Shown: positions 30,949-42,711 of the stretch, in pieces
Layout of the letters: the number at the start of each line of letters is the position of its first letter
Position numbering within the stretch: position 1 is the stretch's first letter
Source of the DNA: Nannochloris sp. 'desiccata'
Taxonomy: Eukaryota > Chlorophyta > Trebouxiophyceae > Chlorellales > Chlorellaceae
Length of the DNA: 64,000 nt
Assembly: GCA_019044685.2 (NCBI GenBank)
Contig: JAGTXX020000011.1
Span: 2,046,001 to 2,110,000, forward strand
Direction: 5' to 3'
The notes under the pieces: generated by a model
What the model saw: only the letters and a program-made list of their open reading frames with translations
The model's database searches: none
Told to the model about the DNA's origin: nothing
Position numbers and translations under genes: made by a program

Positions 30949-32683
30949 ATGCAATCCACTAGAATTGCACCACCGTTGTCCTTTGCCAGGGCTCCAGACG
31001 TGCATGACCTTTTAGAAATAATGGAGTGCAAATGGTAAGCTACCCGTGCTTGTTTATTACACAGTTAATTACTAAGGCAGAACTATTTTTCAAGTTCTGA
31101 GATTATCTGTCAACTTCTTTTATCGCTCCTCCCGTTCAACTTAAAAAAAATTCAGGTATGGCCCTCGCACTGTGACAAGGTTTCCTCAAACCTCAGAGAC
31201 AACAGTGCTATACCAGCAGATGCACAATTCCAGCTCAAATCCTGATCTTGCTGCACAAGCAGCCCAACTCCGCCAAAGTAGGGCAACAGAACGAAGAACC
31301 TCATCTTCTTCACCACCACTACAAAAACGCCGCAGCTTGCTTAGTTCTCAATACACTCAAGAATATCTAGAATCTAGCCCGGAAAATGGTTTTGAAAACG
31401 GGCTGGGGACATGGGCTGGACGGCAACAAGTTTTCTCGCGCGTTGCATTCGAGGAGGAACAAGAAGAAAATTTAGAAGAAGGAGCTCGACACCATGGTGC
31501 AGTCTTCGGACCTGATGGCCATCTACCAAATGGAAGAAGCCGTAACGAAACTAACAACAGTAGTACACCTCGAAATAGTAATAGTCCTGAAGACTTAGTT
31601 CACGCAGCAGAAGTAGCACCAACGATAGAGTCCCTACACCCCCGATACCACCACCAAAATCAACAACAACGACAACAACGATCTGCTGAATCATTCAACG
31701 AGGATGCTGACATCCAAGCTGCCTGGAAGTGGAGATTCAGTAGAAAATGGCAAAAAGAACAGCTGAGACAATTAGAAGGTGCTACTTCAATAGAGCCAGG
31801 TGATGATGATGAATGGTCGACAGCATTGGATTACATGGCGGCAGCTGCAGGTGGTTTAAATTTGCAATTTGGTAGGACGACATCTTTATTAGAAGATCAC
31901 GGCGAATCTCTAGACCCTAACTTATCACAATCAATGTCTTCATTGTTATTAGAAGCAAGCTTGTCTAGAGGAGAGGTGAGTCGAATAAAAAATTGAAAAA
32001 AAAAAGAACAGAATTAAAACGGAAGAGCTTTTCCTTCTTACCTGTTTTCTTGTCGATTAAATTTGCAGAGTTTACCTTTGAGTCAAGGGGCATCAGGAAC
32101 CCTAGAACAAACCACAACTCCCATGGCATCTCGACGTATCGCTCAAGCTGTACGCAAGGCAGAACAACTCATGGCCCATCAACAAGAAATAGAAAAAGCG
32201 GTGGCGGAGCAGTGGCAAAAACATGAATCTCAACAACCATGGGCAGCACAAAGCATTCCTGCCGTAAATATCGATTCATGGGGTACGTTTTCATTTATAC
32301 TAGCCCGAGTAATGGAGTTTGCATCAGGAAGACAGAAGTTATTAATACGAGGACGCAATCGGTTCACTGTTAAACAAGCTGGAGACGCGTTGCAACAAGA
32401 AGTTGCTGCAGAAGCATTAAACCGCCGCCTTGCAGTGCCTAAAGTTGATGTTTTAGGTAGTGGAAAGATAGAATGGTCTCGAGAGAGGGATAGGTGCTTA
32501 ATTATTACAGGGTCGGCTGTACATAGTGCACTAGATACAAGGTTAAAAAGAAAGGAGGATGTCGGGAGAGTTGCTGGGGCACTTGTGCGCACCGGGCTAC
32601 CTGCATTGCATACTGTTATTGTTGCTGATGGAGGAGGAAGACAAATGGCCCATAACGGAGGAAGTCGAACTACTAATTCATGA
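30949..32683 (+). CDS. Unrecognised protein, disordered N-terminus and conserved-looking C-terminal domain
   Basis: Exons 30949-31034, 31156-31975, 32069-32683; 506 aa, all junctions in phase. The N-terminus contains MECKWYGPRTVTRFPQT. Residues about 60-290 are low-complexity, rich in Ser, Gln, Arg, Glu and Asn. The last 140 residues look folded: SWGTFSFILARVMEFA, LLIRGRNRFTVKQAGDAL, AVPKVDVLGSGKIEWS and LIITGSAVHSAL. They alternate helix and strand. No motif of a family I know is visible and no targeting signal is clear. The reading frame is long and spliced coherently, so it is a real gene of unknown job. Confidence 0.75.
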
Positions 32684-32842
32684 GTCATACTTTGATGAAC
32701 CCTCTGTCTCTCTTTATTAAAAAAACAAATGGAATGAATGAATGAACGATAAGATCAAGAGCGTTTTTTTTTAATTTTTATATTTTATTGACGCACACAC
32801 ACTCAAGTATTCGTTTATAACTAATTTTGCAAATCTTTATTA

Positions 32843-33455
32843 TTAGTTAGGTAGACTTGTTATTGGGATCGTAAATATCTCTTCTGCATGCTCCCCATGA
32901 GGATTAATTGCTCGATCTACTTGAACTTGCTTGTAATCAAAATCAGTGATGACGCTGACAACATGTTCTGCTTTGATTTCTTGCTCTATGCCAGTTACGG
33001 CAAATTCTCCTTTCGTCTCCTCTTCTAGTAGTTCTATTGTATGCGTAGCATCGCCCTGTATGTGTAAAAATGAAGAAATTGCTCAAATAAGATAAAATTA
33101 AAGTGAAAAGTTTTGAACGGTGGCGGTCAGCATTTGAACTTACAGCGACCAAGACTCTCCCTAAAGATGGTTTGCTCCCTTCTAGGCCATCGAGTACAAC
33201 TATATCCCAATTTTGAACAGTTACTGCATCTCTCTGCATGAAGAAATTCAGATACAAAGATCAGAATAGACATTTCAACTGTAGGAGATGAGCGTTCGGG
33301 GTCAGATCACTTACCTCTGCAGCTTTAACAACGACAATTCGCGATGCAAGAGAACTGAAAATCGCAGTCTTTTGAGGGAAGGTGCTTGTCAAACAGATCC
33401 ACTTAGGACTTGGCCAGAAAGCCAAGGTTGAAGATCTCGATTGCAGTAAATTCAT
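32843..33455 (-). CDS. Unrecognised small protein with plastid-type N-terminus
   Basis: Exons 33455-33315, 33233-33144, 33055-32843; 147 aa, all introns phase 0 with GTAAGT/GTAAGT donors and GCAG, ACAG acceptors. The first ~40 residues are Ser/Thr/Leu-rich with few acidic residues (TSTFPQKTAIFSSLASRIVV), like a plastid transit peptide. The mature part is acidic and beta-rich: WDIVVLDGLEGSKPSLGRVLVA, then EQEIKAEHVVSVITDFDY and HGEHAEEIFTIP. No known domain is recognised. It could be a plastid protein restricted to algae; nothing around it explains its role. Confidence 0.7.
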
Positions 33456-33660
33456 TTCAAATTACATAAGAGCCAGAATGTGGGTCCGATTCCCACTAAC
33501 GCCGATCAAGTGTTAATTTAACTTTCATAACTATTACATTTAAGTCGTTTACGTCTGTCATTGCTACTCTAATTCTAAAAATAGTAGAGCCTGGCTTTTC
33601 TGTCCCCGATCTCCCTACAAGGTTCAAGGGAGCCAAATCAATAGCAGAGCAACTCTAATA

Positions 33661-33720
33661 ACTGCTCTCTCCCTCTCGTGTATTATTTACTCTGCTCTCT
33701 CCCTCTCGTGTATTATTTAC
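33661..33720. repeat. 30-bp tandem duplication
   Basis: Two consecutive 30-bp copies (33661-33690, 33691-33720) of a pyrimidine-rich unit containing CTCTCTCCCTCTCGTG. They differ only at the first base. They lie between the start of the small plastid-like gene (33455) and the end of POLA2 (33752). Confidence 0.95.
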
Positions 33721-33751
33721 TGTCCAGTAAAACCTATGCTTGTTATATTGC

Positions 33752-35785
33752 TCAAAGTTTCTTCACTTCTACCCTGCAGCGGGATTCTACACCGTTGCCA
33801 CAACTCTCTTCTTGTCCTGCTACCCACATATGAACAAAAGTACCCGCAGTTGTACCTTTAGTCACTCTGCCAGGGTTGATGCAGATAACTTTACTATTAG
33901 ATGCAGCTATTTCAGCTATCGTCGCATCAGCACTACCATTTTCTGGAGTTCCATTGTTGTTGTTCTCGGCAGCAGCGACGAGAGCAGGGTAAGAAACAGC
34001 GACCACTTTGGCGAAAGGAGCCAAATCAGAAGGCGCTATCAATACATTAGGAGTACAGGGAAGCTCTAATCCATAGCCTCGAGAGGTATCCATAGGAATA
34101 TGTGCAGGGGGAGGGAACATAGGGAAATAAGTCCTTTGATTAATAATATGAGAGGCCATGCTAGGTAAGCGATCAGCAGGCTTTGAAGACTGTGAAATCT
34201 CTTCCTTGGTACAGGACATCAACCAATCCACGGTAGAGCATCCCATGACCACATCATTGCACTTGAAAGTACAAGGATTGGGTAAATTGGTGAGCTGGTT
34301 TTTAGCATTGAAGATGGCGCCATCAAAGGTCATAGGGCCTTGTGGGAAAGTGGGATCATGCTGGACATCTTTAGGGGATGGCAGTAAAAGAACACGAGTA
34401 GATCCACCTACACGAGAAGAGAAATCTGCCAGCTGTGCAGCAACCCTGCTTTCATATATTTGGTCAAAGCTTTCTTCCAACAGACCACTACGGATCTCAG
34501 CGTGCTCAGCATCGACAAAGGGACCAGCAAGAAGTAATACGTCAGGTTTATAAGTTGCAGCATACTCTAAAAGAGCTGCAAGAGGCTCATACAGTAAATC
34601 TTCGGAAATGGTAAAAGGGCCAGCAGCAACGATGCAAGAAAAGTCTGCGCCAGCAACAGTGGGTTCCCCAGCCACATTATTACCGGACTGAAGAGGAACA
34701 CCCGGTAAGACTTCAGAAGCCACTATACAGAATCCAGAAGGGTTGGTTCCTTTAATACATGCCACTTGACCGGGAAATAAACGATAATCTTTGCATCCTG
34801 AGAGATCTACTTTCACCCGTGCTCCGTTGGAAAGACTAGAGCTGCCTTCCAATACCACAGACTGAGGATTTAACCTGCCATCTTCAGTATCACAGCAGAT
34901 ACGTCCTACAAAAACGGTAGGGGTTTGAGCAGCTGTGCCTACTGCATGAGGGTATCCTTCACCACCTGCAGCTTCTACTTCCCGCTCAAAAGTAGAAATA
35001 CGGTGATCGAGGTAGGCAGCTTTATCAGCAATACGATCTACCATAAAGCGTGACCCTACTGCTACACTGTCGCCCAAAATTTCAATTTCAGCTGCGGCCT
35101 TGCCTTCGTCAGCAACGCTCACGGCGGGAATGTGTTCGTTCAAAACAGAGTGCACTACACCATTGGCACAGCGTTCCTTAAACTTGCCAGGACCCTGAGG
35201 AGTATATGACTTGGTATTAGAGGTATTATATGCAGGGGCAGCAACCACCTTGGAGAGATAAGGTGAGATACGCTGGTTGGAATTAATAGCCTCTGCTGCA
35301 TCTTCCATGTCCACGCTGCAAAATCAGAACATTTTTATAATTTAGCTATAAAAGGTTAGATTTCCAAAAATCTGAATACAACACATCAATTCTCCAAGTA
35401 TTCGTCTACTCACTCTTCCCAGGATTGCTTGGCAAAGACGTTGCTGGCCACCTTGGCTTTGCTAGCTGATTGCTCTTTTCCAAAGGCTTGAATATCCTCA
35501 ATGCTCACAGATGAGCTATCAGGCCTGCATTCAGAAAATGTTTCAAAGGTTTAGAACAGAATAGAAGTAAAAGATTTCGGTTGGCAATCTGATTCACACC
35601 AGTATTTTAAATTTTGGCCAACCATACCTTGAGACAGTTATGAAGCGATCTAGTTTGGAGGCTAACGACTTTGCATCGAGGCTATGTGTCTCAGCGAGAG
35701 ATGCTAAACTTGACAACACATCTTCCTGGATGTCTCTATACATTGTGGACCTCATCAAGAGGGCTTTCCTGATTTGAGTCTCCAT
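33752..35785 (-). CDS. POLA2: DNA polymerase alpha subunit B (POLA2)
   Basis: Exons 35785-35628, 35524-35414, 35315-33752; 610 aa. ATG 35785 (METQIRKALL) is the first Met in frame; an upstream TTG is only apparent. The N-terminal domain includes helix-rich text up to residue 90, then a linker, an OB fold near 210-290 (VFVGRICCDTEDGRLNPQSV) and the inactive calcineurin-like phosphoesterase domain: IVAAGPFT, LLLAGPFVDAEH, LLLPSPKDVQHDPTFPQGPM. The C-terminus has ICINPGRVTKG, a conserved family signature. It links the polymerase catalytic subunit to primase for RNA-DNA primer synthesis. Divergent from RPB10 (301 bp). Confidence 0.95.
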
Positions 35786-36086
35786 TTCTATCCCGACGCC
35801 GCAGCAAACAACCCCGCTAGCTGCTGTTAATAATTGCAAATAGTGTAAATAAACTTGATGTTAAATTCAAATGTTACTTGTTAAGAATGAGCCTTGTTAT
35901 CGTTTTTTAATTTGAATTTTAGAGTTATCATAGCACAGCACCGTGCCTATGAGCAGAGAAGCCGCAGAAATTGAGTATATAATGCCAGTGAGGCAGTTCT
36001 ATGTCGCTAACATCTCGAGTTTTATATTTATCGAGGGAACTTGTTGACATATAGTGCAAGCGACGGCTCTGACATCTACAAATAAA
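35786..36086. promoter_or_regulatory. Divergent intergenic region, POLA2 / RPB10
   Basis: 301 bp between outward-facing start codons; nothing coding recognised. Expected to hold both promoters. Confidence 0.4.
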
Positions 36087-36422
36087 ATGATCATTCCTGT
36101 TCGCTGCTTCACTTGCGGCAAAGTGATTGGAAACAAGTGGGATACCTATTTAGATCTAATTCAAGCTGAATATTCCGAGGGGTGAGTCGTTGAAGAGCTT
36201 TCCAATTAAAACATTCTAAATTTAATAATTTGAGAAGACGCATGCCACCATTTCGCACCTGTTCTTACTCATGTTCTCCTTCTGTTCTGCAGTGATGCCA
36301 TGGATGCCTTGGGATTGAATCGATACTGCTGCCGCCGTATGGTCCTCACCCATGTGGATCTTATCGAGCGTTTATTAAGTTACAATTATCTTGAGCGGAA
36401 CACAAACAATCAGCAGCAGTAA
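36087..36422 (+). CDS. RPB10: RNA polymerase I/II/III subunit RPB10 (ABC10-beta, RPABC5)
   Basis: Exons 36087-36181 and 36293-36422, 74 aa, donor GG/GTGAGT. The protein starts [18 protein letters not shown], the diagnostic CFxCG zinc motif. LNRYCCRRM supplies the second Cys pair, and HVDLIERLL follows. Length and sequence fit the shared subunit of nuclear RNA polymerases I, II and III, which stabilises the RPB3/RPB11 assembly platform. Both exons are short. The C-terminal NTNNQQQ is an extra tail. Confidence 0.97.
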
Positions 36423-36658
36423 ATATTTGCATTCATTTTTAAATACACTGCCTGGCTGTGCTGTTTCTAGAAAGAAATAATAACCGACTTTGTTTCAGCC
36501 AGCTACATAGCTTATCTTTACTTACTACTCCCCCTCCTGACTTGATATGTGTTCTCGACACTGACAAAATTTTCTACTCCTGTTATTTCTTTCTTAATAC
36601 GCACCTGTAAAAACACTTTTACATAACAAAATAGAAAATGAAAGCTCCTAATTATACT

Positions 36659-38248
36659 TTATTCAAGCCCTAAACGCAAAGTAACAGCTCTTCTATGAGC
36701 AGCAAGCCCCTCCACCTCTGCCATCTTGGCCACCGCCGGTCCCAATGCACGAAGGCCATCCAACGTCAAGTTCTGCACCGTCATTTTCTTTTGGAAGGTA
36801 TCTAAAGAGACTCCACTGTACATACGTGCGTATCCATAGGTTGGAAGCACGTGATTGGTGCCAGAAGCATAGTCTCCAACACTTTCCGGCGTCCACCGTC
36901 CTAGGAAAATAGAGCCGGCATTATCAAGGACTGGCAGCCATGACTCGGCATCTTCTACATTAACAATTAAATGCTCTGGGGCATAATCATTAGAGAATGC
37001 CGCGGCAGCTTCTTTGCTCTCTACACGCACAATACGGCTGTGAGACAAAGCACGCCGGGTTACTTCAGCACGCGGCAACATGCTGCACTGCTTCTCGACC
37101 TCTCCTTGAATGGCTTCTACATCAACTCCAGGCAGTGCAACGAGCATTGATTGACTGTCAGGGCCGTGTTCTGCTTGAGATAACAAATCAATAGCTACGT
37201 GAGTGTGGTTTGCATTAGCATCGGCGATCACAAGCACCTCAGAGGGGCCGGCGGGCATATCGATAGCCACCATGGCTTCAGAATTCTGAAGCAACATTTT
37301 AGCTGCCGTGACATATTGATTACCAGGTCCAAAGATTTTATCAACTTTAGGGCAGGTTTCGGTTCCCCATGCTAATGCCGCGACAGCCTGTGCACCACCT
37401 GCTTTCAATACATGAGTTACTCCTGCTTTTTTAGCGCAGTAGAGCACCTCGGGGGTGATGGAGCCGTCTGGCCGGGGTGGGGTCGCCAAAACAATAGTCT
37501 GGCATCCAGCGATACCAGCAGGCACAGCAAGCATCAGCGCAGTTGATGGGAGTACAGCAGTGCCACCTGGAACGTATAAACCTACGGCGTTGATTGGTCT
37601 AGCTACTCTCCAACAACGCACTCCTGGCATTGTCTCTACTACGTCTGTGCTGCTGCCGTTGATCTGAGCTTCATGGAAGGCTTTAATGTTGCTGTAAGCA
37701 GTATCAAAAGCTTGCTTAACATCTGCTGGAAGTTCGGGGTCGGGTATTGAATCAATACGGACGCATACATCCTGTAACTCTACTTTATCAAACTTTGCAG
37801 TGAGTTCACGAACGGCAGCGTCCCCTCTGTTCTTGACGCCATCAACAATAGGCTCAACCTGCAGAAAGCAAATTAAATGAGGAGATCAATTTCAGCCTAC
37901 GAAGAGATGAGTCTATTGGGCTCTGCTCAGGTCTGCAAGGAGAAGCTAGTATTGAAAGCTAAATCGAAATATGCAACTGGCGTTCGAACTTACCGTGCTT
38001 AAGATGGAAGTGAAGTCAACGCGAGGACGAGCAATGACCTTCTTCAACTGATCTGCCGTCATGCTATTTGCGTCATAGATCTTAATTGTGCTCTCAGACA
38101 TTGCGACTGCTTGCGTGGGAGGGAAAGAACTTCTGGCTCTTCTGAATCGAATGGTTATAATGCTAGTTTTTTGGCCAGCAGCGGTAAGCGCACGTGGCAG
38201 GCTTTGTAAATTATAAATATTTACTTTCAATGCACCACTTGAGAACAT
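36659..38248 (-). CDS. HISD: Histidinol dehydrogenase, plastid-targeted
   Basis: Exons 38248-37994 and 37858-36659; 484 aa. The conserved enzyme begins at a second Met (38101, [10 protein letters not shown]), but the upstream in-frame ATG at 38248 adds 49 residues rich in Ser, Ala and Arg ([19 protein letters not shown]) that look like a plastid transit peptide, so I use it. The core includes [64 protein letters not shown] (zinc-binding His/Gln) and [12 protein letters not shown]. It carries out the last two steps of histidine synthesis, histidinol to histidine with NAD and zinc. Divergent from ALG6. Confidence 0.96.
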
Positions 38249-38649
38249 CCTGTGGGCTAGCGTGCTTTAACCTGAAGTGGGTGGAAGGCAATTGCAGTGT
38301 GCAGCCAGAGCAATTAAAGCAGCAAGTGCACGCTCCTGCTCCTTGCCAAGAAATCGATTTGCTTGAAATTTGAGAATGTACTACAAAGAGAGAGCTTTGC
38401 GCTATTAATAGCACGTTAGTGGCCCTCTAAGAGGACAACGTTTTTTTTTCAGGTGGCTGTTTAAATTAAATTGTAAGAAGGGATACAATTGCGTTGATTT
38501 TGTAATTTTCATGCAAACCATGAAATTCTCAAGAGTCCCCAATAGTTAGAAAATGCACTCAAGACGAGTTAAAGACATAAATTCGGTTCACATCCTTCAC
38601 ATTTTAAAAAATATAGTGGACAACAAATATATGCCAAATTAGGGCGAGA
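38249..38649. promoter_or_regulatory. Divergent intergenic region, HisD / ALG6
   Basis: 401 bp between outward-facing starts. A minus-strand open frame of 67 codons here has no resemblance to a known protein. Expected to contain both promoters. Confidence 0.4.
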
Positions 38650-40638
38650 ATGTCTCCATCTCGCATGCCAGGATCTGTTAATGAACGCCGAAAGGTAGAT
38701 GGGGTGTATCGGTGGGCGGTGCTTTGCACTGTCTCCTTTGCCATCCTCCTCCGCCTCTGCACCGGAACACACTCTTACTCTGGTGCGCATATATTTACTA
38801 ATCCTTGATTAATTCCGCATTTTTTCAATATGAACTGGATCTAGATACAAAATCCAATCTAATGAACCTCTTATTCTATAATTTCTGATATTTCTAGGTA
38901 TGAATACTCCACCTACGTTTGGCGACTATGAGGCTCAGCGGCACTGGATGGAAATCACCACCAACCTACCACCAAACGAATGGTATAAAAATGGCCCTAC
39001 TAATAATTTATCATATTGGGGTCTTGACTATCCACCCCTTTCAGGATATCAGAGCTGGTTGTGTGGTAAATTCATCGAATATTTTGAGCCAAAGGCGGTG
39101 GCTCTGAAAACGTCTCTAGGATATGAAACAGCCTCAAGTAAACTATTAATGAGAAGTACTGTAATTATATCAGACCTACTAGGTAAGTTTACAGTTATAA
39201 ACTATAAGAACTTGCTATTGCTCGCTTACTGCTATTTATATTATAAAATAAAATTGTGTTTTTTTTTTTTTTGGTCACCGCTTGACTGATGCAGTTTACT
39301 TCCCAGCATGTTTGGTCTGTGCTGCGGCCTTATACAAAAATCCTGGCCAAAAACTTGGGTGTATTATAGCAATGATGCTAAATCCTGCCTTGATCATTAT
39401 AGATCATGGCCATTTCCAATATAATAGCATAAGTCTAGGGTGTGCTGTACGTAAAACGAAAGCCTTGAAAGAGCTCCCGCCTCCTAAATTGTAATCCTTA
39501 ATCAATTGTACCTAATTAAGTCCAATCACATCTTTTTTCTGATATTATATAGGTTGCATCCGTATCTTCAATATTAGCAGGTCATCCTCTTCTAGGTTCT
39601 TTTTTATTCTGTGCGTCTTTGAGCCACAAACAAATGAGCCTTTACTTGGCACCGGCATTCTTTGCTCACCTGTTGGGAGAATGCTTGCGGCGTAAAGGCT
39701 GGAGACGAAAGGTAATTAATAAAGGAACGAATTTATATAATAACCTAAACAAACCCTGTTTAACTGCTTTAATTAACATTTTATTGACAACTGTCTCCTC
39801 CTCTTTGGATATTTCACTTCAGTTGGGACTCCTGGCGTTGCTGGGCATCACAGTACTCAGCTCCTTTGTTATCATGTGGGCTCCTTTCCTCACCTCTTCT
39901 AACTCTATTCTAGCTGTTCTTACACGTGTTTTCCCTACTCAACGAGGTTTATTTGAAGATTACGTGGCAAATTTCTGGTGTGTCTCTTCATTGGTTATAA
40001 AATGGAAACGTCTCGTCCAGCCTCAAGTGCTGTTTCGTCTCTGTACAGGAGCTACCTTGGTCGCTTTCCTCCCTAGCATGGTTGCTGAGATCGCAAACCC
40101 TTCTCCTACTGGATTTTTGCTCTGTTTAGCCAATACCGCGATGGCTTTTTTCATGTTTTCTTTCCAAGTACATGAAAAATCAATTTTGCTTCCATTGCTG
40201 CCGCTGACAATGCTGACCTCTCTCTCTTCTTTTTCTTTAAATGGTGGTGGTGATGGTGTACTTGGACCGGCTCTAATGCATTCAGTAATGCTTAGTATAT
40301 ACCCTCTTCTAGAAAAGGACGGGCTTCAAGATGCATATGTAGGCTTGCTTATTATCCACCTTGGCCTTGTGTGTTTGCTTTGGAGCGATCAGGAGCCATC
40401 TACGGCCAAAAGGAATTTAACAAAACGAACGACGTATACAAACAAGCTACGCTCACCTTGGAGCCACTCCCCTCTTCTTTCTTTAGCAATTATCACTGCA
40501 ATACACGGTATTAGAGTTACAATACCACCTCCATCGAGATATCCTTTCTTATGGGATGCTCTCATGGTGTCGTGGGCATTTTTAAATTTTATTGAAGTAT
40601 TTGTTCATTTATATAGAACTCAGCTACAGAGAAAGTAG
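38650..40638 (+). CDS. ALG6: Dolichyl-P-Glc:Man9GlcNAc2-PP-dolichol alpha-1,3-glucosyltransferase (ALG6)
   Basis: Exons 38650-38782, 38898-39182, 39295-39446, 39553-39711, 39823-40638; 514 aa. The hallmark GT57 luminal loop is GDYEAQRHWMEITTNLPPNEWY plus LSYWGLDYPPLSGYQS, with the catalytic Asp in GDYEAQRHW. Then HGHFQYNSISLG, SLSHKQMSLYLAPAFFA and VFPTQRGLFEDYVANFW follow, all conserved in ALG6; about eleven membrane helices run to the C-terminus. It adds the first glucose to the lipid-linked oligosaccharide in the ER. ALG8 is related but lacks this loop wording. Intron 2 contains a T14 run (39259-39272). Confidence 0.95.
39259..39272. repeat. Homopolymer T14
   Basis: A run of 14 T in ALG6 intron 2. 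Such runs are prone to length errors; it also acts as the pyrimidine tract. Confidence 0.95.
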
Positions 40639-40699
40639 TATTGTACTTTTCACTAGCAGTATGTTTATGGTTATTACATGTACGTGTTGGTTTATTGTA

Positions 40700-42366
40700 T
40701 TACCTTTGTTTGTCTAGCGCAAGCTCCTCTGTCTGGAAAATCACCAACTGCAGGAAGAGAAATTAAAAAAGAGTAAAAGATTTTATTAGGCACAATAGAA
40801 ACTTTTAGAAAATATCAAATTTCGACCCTTTTCCACTACAAGTCACAAATTACGCGATTTCTAGTACTACAAAACTCCTTACCTTGAATAATTGCATCAC
40901 AAATCCAGCTGCATCTTCATCTAAAACGTCTTGAACATTGGCAAAAATTTTCTCAGCACTACGGTGAGCGTGCACCTCCCCCACGATAAAATCTGCAAAA
41001 CCAGCTCCATCCTCATCATCACCTACAAGAGACTTAATTTTCTTATTAATCCATCCGGAAAGCTTACTTTTCACGTCTGGGGAAGCACTGTCCAGCATCT
41101 CCCATTTGACAGGGTAGCTAAAGATGGCATCTTGATCTTTAGGAACAATTGCCATCAGCTGCTTTTTTCGCTCTTCTGCGGGATTGATGGGAACAGTGGG
41201 TAGACTACTTCCAGGTGCACTACCTCTGGCTTCGTGAACTGCTTTTAACTCTTCAGCAGAGTACTGAATAGGAATGAGCTTTCGTGCTTTCTTTTCTGTT
41301 TCATCTTCTTCGTCCTCCTCGTTAAATGCAGTGGTTAGAGGCCTCTTACGTGTTATGACTGGAGCTTTTTTCAGCAGTGCTGCATGCTTCAGATCTGATT
41401 GTCCTAATACAGGTTGTGGTGGCATGGCTGCTGCCGCAATCTTTTCATTCCCACTTTCAAGAGGAGGTGGCGGTGGTCTCATCACAGGTGGCGGTGGTGG
41501 CTCATGCCCGATCTCACCTTCCTCTACAGCCTGCTGTTGTTCTCTATGTCGATGGTCTCTGTTATCTCTACTATCACGAGGGTGGCCATCTCCAAAGCTA
41601 GATAAGAATTCATTAGCTGCTGCTGTGGGGTCTGCTGGCTGTACTTGAGGCCTGTCCGCTGTTAAAGCTTCGATTTTCTCTCGTGCAGCATTAATTTGCG
41701 TGTTTAATTGCTCTTGGGACACTTTTAACCTACTAGCAGGGAAAGCAGGGGTAGGAGCACCCTCTTCAGCTGCCGCTGCTGCTACAGCCCCACCGTCAAT
41801 AGTTGACTTGAAATACTGTAAATATTGCTCCGTTACTGAATTGCATTTTAATACCAATGCTTGCCCATCTACGACCATGCCATTCAAAACTTCAAGCGCT
41901 ACAAGTACTCCCTCAACTTCTCTAAAAGTGCAAAAGGCAAAGCCTTTTAACGCTTCCGTCCTCGGGTCAGTAGCCGGCTTCCATTCCTTAACAGGCCCAC
42001 AAGCTTCGAGAAGATCCCGAACAACATTAGCTTCTAGAGTTCGAGCTATTTTACCTATCCAAAGGGTGGTATTTTTGGGTGGAGATCTGCCAGGAGCTGG
42101 ACGGGGTGGGCGGGGGGGCCCTCCTCTGCCGCCACCGCCATACGGGGGCCCTGGAGGCGGCCTTTGATATGGATAAGGACCTGCATAGTTAGTAATCATT
42201 TATCAATGGGCAAAAACTGTATATAAATAATACTTATGAGGCTAGCTGATCTCTATTTACCTCTTGGAGGCTGGCCGTTGAAAGCCGGCGCCCCTTGATA
42301 TTGAGGAGCTCCATACGGTGGAGGCCTTCCGTAAGGAGGGAAGCTAGGCCTGTTTGGTGGCTGCAT
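40700..42366 (-). CDS. RNA-binding protein 25-like splicing factor (RRM + PWI)
   Basis: Exons 42366-42261, 42180-40883, 40747-40700 (48 nt incl. stop); 483 aa. A Pro/Tyr/Gly-rich N-terminus (about 1-75) precedes an RRM (near 80-155: TTLWIGKIARTLEANVVRDLLEACG, then KGFAFCTFREVEGVLVALEVLNG). A disordered Pro/Glu-rich centre follows, and a C-terminal PWI domain near 395-483 (FSYPVKWEMLD, GWINKKIKSLVGDDE, FVMQLFKLVIFQTEEL), whose last helix is completed by the 48-nt final exon. RBM25 joins splicing and influences splice-site choice. The long Arg/Glu-rich region of the human protein is absent. Confidence 0.88.
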
Positions 42367-42711
42367 CTTGGTAAGTCTGGATATGTAGGAAGAGTCTGAT
42401 AAAGAAAATAGCAACCGCTGTGCAAAAACCAATTGGAATTATTTGATCTTGATAATGCTTTATCAACTCGTCCTAAGCGGGCATATGGGACCGGATTACA
42501 AACTTTCAAAGATTATTCTTCTGCAAAGTGAAGGTAAAGAGGGCGCTTAATAAGCATCGGTAGCAAAAAAATTTGAAGTGCGCAAAATAGAACTTCTGAG
42601 ACATATTTAATTTGAAATTATCTCGTCTTAAACAGCCAAGCACGATACCTTCCTCACCACTTTTGTCTTCTAGATTGATTTAGTTAGGTGATAGTAAACG
42701 AAATCGTCGAT
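42367..42711. promoter_or_regulatory. Divergent intergenic region, RBM25-like / LSM12
   Basis: 345 bp between outward-facing starts. Nothing coding is recognised; both promoters are expected here. Confidence 0.4.

Noticed and set aside
38211..38414. Minus-strand frame between HisD and ALG6
   Set aside because: Overlaps the HisD leader region in another frame, short and without resemblance to a known protein.
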